Shown one piece after another: positions 6,390 to 9,660 of a DNA stretch of 9,660 nt. The stretch comes from Candidatus Phaeomarinibacter sp. (lineage in GTDB: Bacteria; Pseudomonadota; Alphaproteobacteria; CGMCC-115125): assembly GCA_028279995.1 (NCBI GenBank), contig JANQMQ010000025.1:1-9660 (forward strand), written 5' to 3'. Positions within the stretch are counted from its first letter, which is position 1. The number at the start of each line of letters is the position of its first letter. The notes beneath the pieces are model-generated. The model made no database searches. It was not told the origin of the DNA and worked only from the letters and a program-made list of their open reading frames with translations. The position numbers were made by a program, and so were the translations under genes.

Positions 6390-7169
6390 TCAAATTGGCT
6401 CGAAAGCGCGCGCCGCATCCACGCCTTTTTTGATCTGATCATTTGTCAACTTGGGCGTCAGCGCTTCAATGGCCTCAGCGGGATACTTCGGGAACCCATT
6501 CTCATTGGCCAGTATGTAGTACATGTAGGCCTTGATGAGGTCCTGCTCGACGCCCTCACCTTCCTCATACAGAACACCCACATTGTACTGGCTGGCCGCG
6601 TGGCCGCGCAGAGCTGCCTGCTCAAACCACTTGGCTGCTTCGGCCCGGTCCTGCGTGACACCGAAGCCCCAGTCATAAGCACTGCCAAGGTCGCCCATGG
6701 CACGTCCGTCTCCCATGTCGGCCGCTTTGCGCAACCACTTCAGACCTTCCTCGAAGCTGTGAGAGACGGACTGGCCGTCCATGTAGGCTGCACCAATCTT
6801 ATAGGCAGCGCCGGCATCTCCAGCCTCGGCTGCTTCTTCCCAGACCATCAGGGCTTCCGGATAGAGGCCGCGCTTGTAGAGATCATGACCGCCCGCCTCC
6901 GACCGTTCCGCTTCACGAACAACACGTTCGATGGCTTCATCCTCACCCTGTGCCAGCGGACGTGGTGCGTCAGCCTCTTGCTGCGTGGTAGTTTCAAGTG
7001 CTTCCGCCTCTGCCGACGCAGCATCAAGTGGCGGTGATTTGGCATCTGCCATGCCGTTCCAGATCAGACCACCCATAGCCACTGCGCCCGCGAGAGCTAG
7101 TGCCTGCACCGGGAGTGAGGCATTACCGGCGGCAGTTGTGGCTTCTTTGGATTTGAACCGTTTCGTCAT
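6390..7169 (-). CDS. Membrane-anchored Sel1-repeat protein
   Basis: Protein of 259 residues. A basic N-terminus (TKRFKSK) precedes one hydrophobic segment at about 20-38, which acts as a membrane anchor or uncleaved signal, then an acidic linker (48-90) and an array of alpha/alpha repeats. The first, degenerate unit is about 100-118 (YPEALMVWEEAAEAGD). Three Sel1 repeats follow at about 119-154, 155-190 and 191-226, with the AAYKIGAAYMDG, AMGDLGSAYDWGFGV and ASQYNVGVLYEEGEGV signatures. Such arrays are protein-interaction scaffolds; no enzymatic role is expected and the partner is unknown. The start at 7167-7169 is chosen over an in-frame ATG at 7205 because GGGAG lies eight bases upstream. 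Flanking genes give no functional clue. Confidence 0.85.
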   Translation of the reverse strand: MTKRFKSKEATTAAGNASLPVQALALAGAVAMGGLIWNGMADAKSPPLDAASAEAEALETTTQQEADAPRPLAQGEDEAIERVVREAERSEAGGHDLYKRGLYPEALMVWEEAAEAGDAGAAYKIGAAYMDGQSVSHSFEEGLKWLRKAADMGDGRAMGDLGSAYDWGFGVTQDRAEAAKWFEQAALRGHAASQYNVGVLYEEGEGVEQDLIKAYMYYILANENGFPKYPAEAIEALTPKLTNDQIKKGVDAARAFEPI

Positions 7170-7342
7170 GTCGTCATCTCCCTGACCGGCGCACGCGGAC
7201 GCCATTTGCCGGCTAGTTTGCTACCGACACTCGCATTTATTCAATATTTAGGGTGAAAACGTGGCGGATCGAGGCCAGCAACCGCAAGTTACACTTACGT
7301 CACTCGGGTCACGTTGGCGTGTTGATGCAGCACCCGCAAGAA
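7170..7342. other. Gap between the LysR and Sel1 genes with an imperfect 18-base palindrome
   Basis: Non-coding stretch downstream of the LysR gene and upstream of the Sel1 gene (both minus strand). It contains ACGTCACTCGGGTCACGT at 7297-7314, an imperfect palindrome whose outer ACGT/ACGT arms pair and whose inner pairs are broken at some positions. No T-run follows, so it is not a clear terminator. An AT-rich patch at 7234-7256 could hold the Sel1 promoter, but no convincing -35/-10 pair was found. Confidence 0.3.
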
Positions 7343-8209
7343 TCAGGCGCTCTTAAGGAAGTCGATCAGCTGCGCAGCCGGAGCTGAAGCTGGAATGTCA
7401 TTGGCGGCCGTCAGATGAAAGCTCTTTCTGATCTTCTTCTTGCCCACCCTCAGCTCAACAAGGCGCCCCTCCTCCAGATCATTCTCAACCGCGCGGCGCA
7501 GAACAATGGAACAGCCCAGTCCTGCCCGCACCGCGCTCTTGACTGCTTCGGTGCTCTGAAGATGCTGAACCACTTGCAGCCGATCAGCCTTGGCGCCAAA
7601 GGCGCGCCGCAAAGCGCTTGCTGTGCCGCTACCACTTTCTCCGCCGATAAGGTTGAGCTTTTCGAGTTCGGCAAAACTGATCTGGTCCGTCGCCGATAAC
7701 GCATGCCCGGGGCCTGCAATCACCACAAGGTCTTCTTCGCGCCACAGGTGTGTTTGAAGCCCTTCCTCCAGAGCCGGCCACTCCATGGCCGCCACATCGA
7801 TGGTTTCCGATCGCAAGGCATCAAGCAGTGCTGGATTTGAATCAGTGTAAATCCGCCAGCCAAGGCCTGGGCATACTTGCTCAACGAAGGTTTTGAGTTC
7901 AGGGGAGATGAAATAGGAGGCGATATTCCCGCTGCAGCCAATCGTCAGTTCCTGGGGCGCTGCGGTATGGATGAAGCGCTCTGCCGATTTCAAAAGCATA
8001 CGCGCTTGCGGTAGCAGGGCTTCCCCACGCCTCGTAAGTGTGCAGCGCGCATTGTGGCGCTCAATCAGCTGGGCACCAATCACTTCTTCAAGTTTACGGA
8101 CATGCTGAGACACGGTCGGCTGCGATAGCCCAAGCTGCCGCGCAGCAACGCTGAACCCGCCTGTCTCGGCAAGGGCCACAAAGGTCTGAACAAAAGAGAG
8201 ATTGATCAC
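7343..8209 (-). CDS. ptxE: LysR-family transcriptional regulator, PtxE-like
   Basis: Protein of 288 residues with the standard LysR layout: a winged helix-turn-helix at about 1-60 (FVALAETGGFSVAARQLGLS, QPTVSQHVRKLEEVIGAQL, LTRRGEALLPQA), then a periplasmic-binding-like effector domain from about 88 to the end (LTIGCSGNIASYFISPEL onward). The start codon is GTG at 8207-8209, which shares GTGA with the stop of the phosphite dehydrogenase gene; GGAG lies seven bases upstream. The coupling means it is made together with PtxD. In P. stutzeri a LysR gene, ptxE, directly follows ptxD in the same order, which is the reason for the symbol; orthology was not tested. Its ligand could be phosphite or another oxyanion (inference). 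A generic LysR regulator unrelated to phosphite remains possible. Confidence 0.85.
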   Translation of the reverse strand: MINLSFVQTFVALAETGGFSVAARQLGLSQPTVSQHVRKLEEVIGAQLIERHNARCTLTRRGEALLPQARMLLKSAERFIHTAAPQELTIGCSGNIASYFISPELKTFVEQVCPGLGWRIYTDSNPALLDALRSETIDVAAMEWPALEEGLQTHLWREEDLVVIAGPGHALSATDQISFAELEKLNLIGGESGSGTASALRRAFGAKADRLQVVQHLQSTEAVKSAVRAGLGCSIVLRRAVENDLEEGRLVELRVGKKKIRKSFHLTAANDIPASAPAAQLIDFLKSA

Positions 8210-9228
8210 GTACGCACTCCTGCGGCGACAGATGATGCTCGTGCAGGCGCGTTTACAGCTGTCTCTGGAACATCACCCCGGGCGACGGCCGCAATACTTT
8301 CTGCCGCAGACAGTTCGATCTGTTCACGGACGCAGGACACGGCGGACCCGATATGCGGTGTCAGGATAGTCCGCTCAGACCCAAGCAATCCGGTGCCAAT
8401 GGCCGCTGGCCGGTCCTGTAGCGACCAGTCTTCCATTTCAAACGTGTCGGCGGCATAACCGCCAAGCCGACCTGAAGCCAGAGCCGTTGCAACCGCGGAT
8501 TCATCCACGAGGGAACCTCGCGCCGGATTGATCAGAAAACTGCCCGGCTTCATGCCGGCCAGGAAAGTGCTGTCGATCATGTGATAGGTATCTGGCTCAA
8601 GATGGAGGGCCAGAACCAGAAAGTCAGCCTTTGCCTGTGCCTCGTCCAGACTCACATGGCGGCAGGAAAGTGCCTGTTCCTTTTCAACTGAAAGCCGGCT
8701 GTGATCAGTGTAGAGCCGCGTGCAGTCAAATCCAGTCAGCATGCCGAGGATGCTCTGACCGACGGCGCCCGCACCGACAACCGCAATCGTCGAGCCGTTG
8801 ATGGAGCGTCCATAAAAACGTGGCCGCCATCCCTGAAAGCTGCCACTGCGCATGAAGCGGTCCCCTGCTCCCATATTGCGTGCAACAGAGATCATCAGCC
8901 CAAGGGTCAGTTCGGCCGTTGGTACCGTCAGCAGGTCGGGCACGATTGTCATTAGCACTCCGGCATCAGTGCAGGCAGCAACATCAATATTGTTATAGCC
9001 CTTGAGTGCACCGGCGATGATCCGCAAATCCGGACAGGCGCCCACAAAATCCCGATCGATCCTCTCCGTCATGAAGACCATGACCGCGTCGGCATCGCTG
9101 CACCGTTCCCGCAGGGGCTCTGCGTCCCATGGTTCTCCACTGTCGTTCACAACAACAGGGCCGATCGCCGCAAGCAGCCTGTGCGCAGACTCGTTGATCG
9201 GGTGCGTGACAACCGTCTTGAAACTCAT
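8206..9228 (-). CDS. ptxD: Phosphite (phosphonate) dehydrogenase PtxD
   Basis: NAD-dependent enzyme that oxidises phosphite to phosphate, giving cytoplasmic phosphate and NADH. It belongs to the D-2-hydroxyacid dehydrogenase family but carries PtxD-specific blocks: ALKGYNNIDVAACTDAGV, VPDLLTVPTAEL, SGSFQGWRPRFYG, GGYAADTFEMEDW and TPHIGSAV. With the ATG at 9226-9228, the functional residues of P. stutzeri PtxD fall at exactly the same numbers: K76, R237 (NPARGS), E266, H292 and R301; the NAD-binding glycines are GAGAVG at 152-157. Positions 175/176, which set NAD versus NADP preference (Glu-Ala in P. stutzeri), are Asp-His here; the acidic residue predicts NAD. Length is 340 residues against 336. 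GGGGAGGA just upstream fixes the start; a reading from 9318 lacks such support. It overlaps the LysR gene by four bases. Confidence 0.93.
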   Translation of the reverse strand: MSFKTVVTHPINESAHRLLAAIGPVVVNDSGEPWDAEPLRERCSDADAVMVFMTERIDRDFVGACPDLRIIAGALKGYNNIDVAACTDAGVLMTIVPDLLTVPTAELTLGLMISVARNMGAGDRFMRSGSFQGWRPRFYGRSINGSTIAVVGAGAVGQSILGMLTGFDCTRLYTDHSRLSVEKEQALSCRHVSLDEAQAKADFLVLALHLEPDTYHMIDSTFLAGMKPGSFLINPARGSLVDESAVATALASGRLGGYAADTFEMEDWSLQDRPAAIGTGLLGSERTILTPHIGSAVSCVREQIELSAAESIAAVARGDVPETAVNAPARASSVAAGVRT

Positions 9229-9283
9229 GAAATCCTCCCCGCTCAACTCATCCCAACTGCCGCGTGCCGAAAAAGACGTGCCG

Positions 9284-9317
9284 GTTTCACAAAACTGATA
9301 TCGGCTACGGCTATTCA
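9284..9317 (+). promoter_or_regulatory. Candidate Pho box and -10 element for the ptxA transporter operon
   Basis: Bases 9284-9301 read GTTTCAC-AAAA-CTGATAT. Against the Pho box CTKTCAT-AAAA-CTGTCAT this matches 14 of 18 positions by my count, including the A-rich spacer and the CTG of the second half. A TATTCA -10 candidate begins at 9312, leaving exactly the 10-base gap usual in PhoB-activated promoters. The P. stutzeri htx and ptx operons are known members of the Pho regulon, so phosphate-starvation control would make sense here. Unverified. Confidence 0.45.
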
Positions 9318-9343
9318 ATATCGTGAAGGTAGAACTAGATCAA
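9315..9343 (-). promoter_or_regulatory. Candidate sigma70-type promoter for ptxD-ptxE
   Basis: Minus-strand TTGATC (9338-9343) and TATTGA (9315-9320) are separated by exactly 17 bases, pointing toward ptxD, with a leader of about 80 bases. Matches to consensus are four of six and three of six. It overlaps the opposite-facing -10 candidate, so the two directions may compete. Confidence 0.35.
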
Positions 9344-9424
9344 TTGAGAAACGTAATAACTAAGATTTACCAGGACACTCCCCGGCTGACCATGCCGCCG
9401 GGCCACAGCCAGCAAGGATCTGCA

Positions 9425-9660
9425 GTGCTCAAGAAAACGCCCCCGGAAATCCTGGAACTACCCACGGAAAGAAAGCCGTTCATTGAGCTGGCCAACGTAG
9501 AGGTTACCTACGGGAAGAAGTTCCTCGCTCTGAAGCCGGTAGATATTGCGTTTTATGATGACCAGATCACCGTACTGCTGGGGCCGTCTGGTGCAGGCAA
9601 ATCAACGTTGCTGCGGGCGATCAATCATCTGGTCCGCCCGTCCGCCGGCACGGTTGCCGT
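9425..9660 (+). CDS. ptxA: Phosphite/phosphonate ABC transporter ATPase PtxA (PhnC family), 5' part
   Basis: First 78 codons of an ABC ATPase that would power uptake of phosphite or phosphonate; the frame stays open to the window end. After a polar leader (LKKTPPEILELPTERKP), the domain starts at FIELANVEVTYGKKFLAL, with the aromatic A-loop Tyr in VTYG, and the Walker A motif GPSGAGKST followed by LLRAINHLVRPSAGTV, the form typical of PhnC/PtxA proteins. The GTG at 9425 is chosen because AAGGA lies six bases upstream; an in-frame ATG at 9392 lacks a ribosome site. Walker B, signature and the binding-protein and permease partners lie beyond the window. Phosphite as substrate is inferred from the divergent ptxD; phosphonate is the main alternative. 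Confidence 0.82.
   Translation, partial: MLKKTPPEILELPTERKPFIELANVEVTYGKKFLALKPVDIAFYDDQITVLLGPSGAGKSTLLRAINHLVRPSAGTVA

Larger units (their letters stand above)
9229..9424. promoter_or_regulatory. Divergent ptxD / ptxA promoter region with a LysR-type motif
   Basis: This 196-base gap separates the start of ptxD (minus) from the start of the transporter gene (plus) and is AT-rich in its middle (9284-9370). ATA-N11-TAT at 9298-9314 contains a T-N11-A core (T9301, A9313), the usual form of a LysR-family binding site, and an adjacent dyad TTCA-N6-TGAA lies at 9314-9327. Both fall between the two proposed promoters, so a bound PtxE-like protein could act on both directions. The motif is short and degenerate, so this is suggestive only. 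Confidence 0.45.

Noticed and set aside
6378..7037. Plus-strand open frame (219 codons) opposite the Sel1 gene
   Set aside because: Mirror of a clear repeat-protein gene; no domain, no ribosome site, and no transcription unit that would drive it.
8206..9228. Generic glycerate, D-lactate or phosphoglycerate dehydrogenase
   Set aside because: The family fold is shared, but K76, R301, the FQGW-FYG block and the FEMEDW block are PtxD hallmarks, and the neighbours are a PhnC-type ATPase and a LysR gene.
9229..9318. N-terminal extension of PtxD to an ATG at 9318
   Set aside because: The start at 9228 has a strong GGAGG site and gives residue numbering identical to known PtxD; the extension would overlap the promoter elements.
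9392..9424. In-frame ATG at 9392 as the ptxA start
   Set aside because: No ribosome site before it, while the GTG at 9425 has AAGGA at a good distance; it remains a minor alternative.
1..9660. CRISPR arrays, tRNA or rRNA genes, insertion sequences or phage genes
   Set aside because: No spaced repeat series, no cloverleaf or rRNA-like stretch, and no transposase or phage protein in any frame.

Overview
The window looks like chromosomal DNA of a proteobacterium, most likely an alphaproteobacterium. The reasons are a GC-rich coding style (roughly 55-65% by eye), Shine-Dalgarno-led genes, and the style of the MetC, DUF1329 and lactone-oxidase proteins. The genus cannot be fixed from this sequence. 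No rRNA, tRNA, CRISPR array or insertion sequence was seen. Ten protein genes are supported; the first and last are cut by the window edges.

Left part (1-3266, + strand): five genes run head to tail with almost no gaps. They are the 3' part of metC (cystathionine beta-lyase), modA and modB (molybdate ABC transporter binding protein and permease), a 70-residue stand-alone biotin carrier protein, and a secreted c-type cytochrome with two CxxCH haem sites. No modC ATPase follows modB. The cytochrome gene is clearly lower in GC than modB. It ends in a 4-base overlap of stop codons with the convergent gene.

Middle part (3263-7169, - strand): a D-arabinono-1,4-lactone oxidase-type FAD enzyme; a clear rho-independent terminator; a secreted DUF1329 protein with inverted repeats in its leader; and a membrane-anchored Sel1-repeat protein. 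The spaces upstream of these genes hold dyad-symmetric elements that may be operators.

Right part (7343-9660): this is the most distinctive region. A 2-hydroxyacid-type dehydrogenase carries, at identical residue numbers, every catalytic residue known for phosphite dehydrogenase PtxD (K76, R237, E266, H292, R301), plus long PtxD-specific blocks. It is translationally coupled by a GTGA overlap to a LysR regulator (PtxE-like). Both are divergent from the start of a PhnC/PtxA-type ABC transporter ATPase. This is a phosphite uptake and oxidation locus: import by PtxABC, NAD-linked oxidation of phosphite to phosphate by PtxD, with a LysR regulator. The 196-base divergent promoter region contains a candidate Pho box set 10 bases ahead of a plausible -10 element facing ptxA, a plausible sigma70 promoter facing ptxD, and a T-N11-A motif of the LysR type. 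The ptxDE-divergent-ptxA layout differs from the single ptxABCDE operon of Pseudomonas stutzeri.
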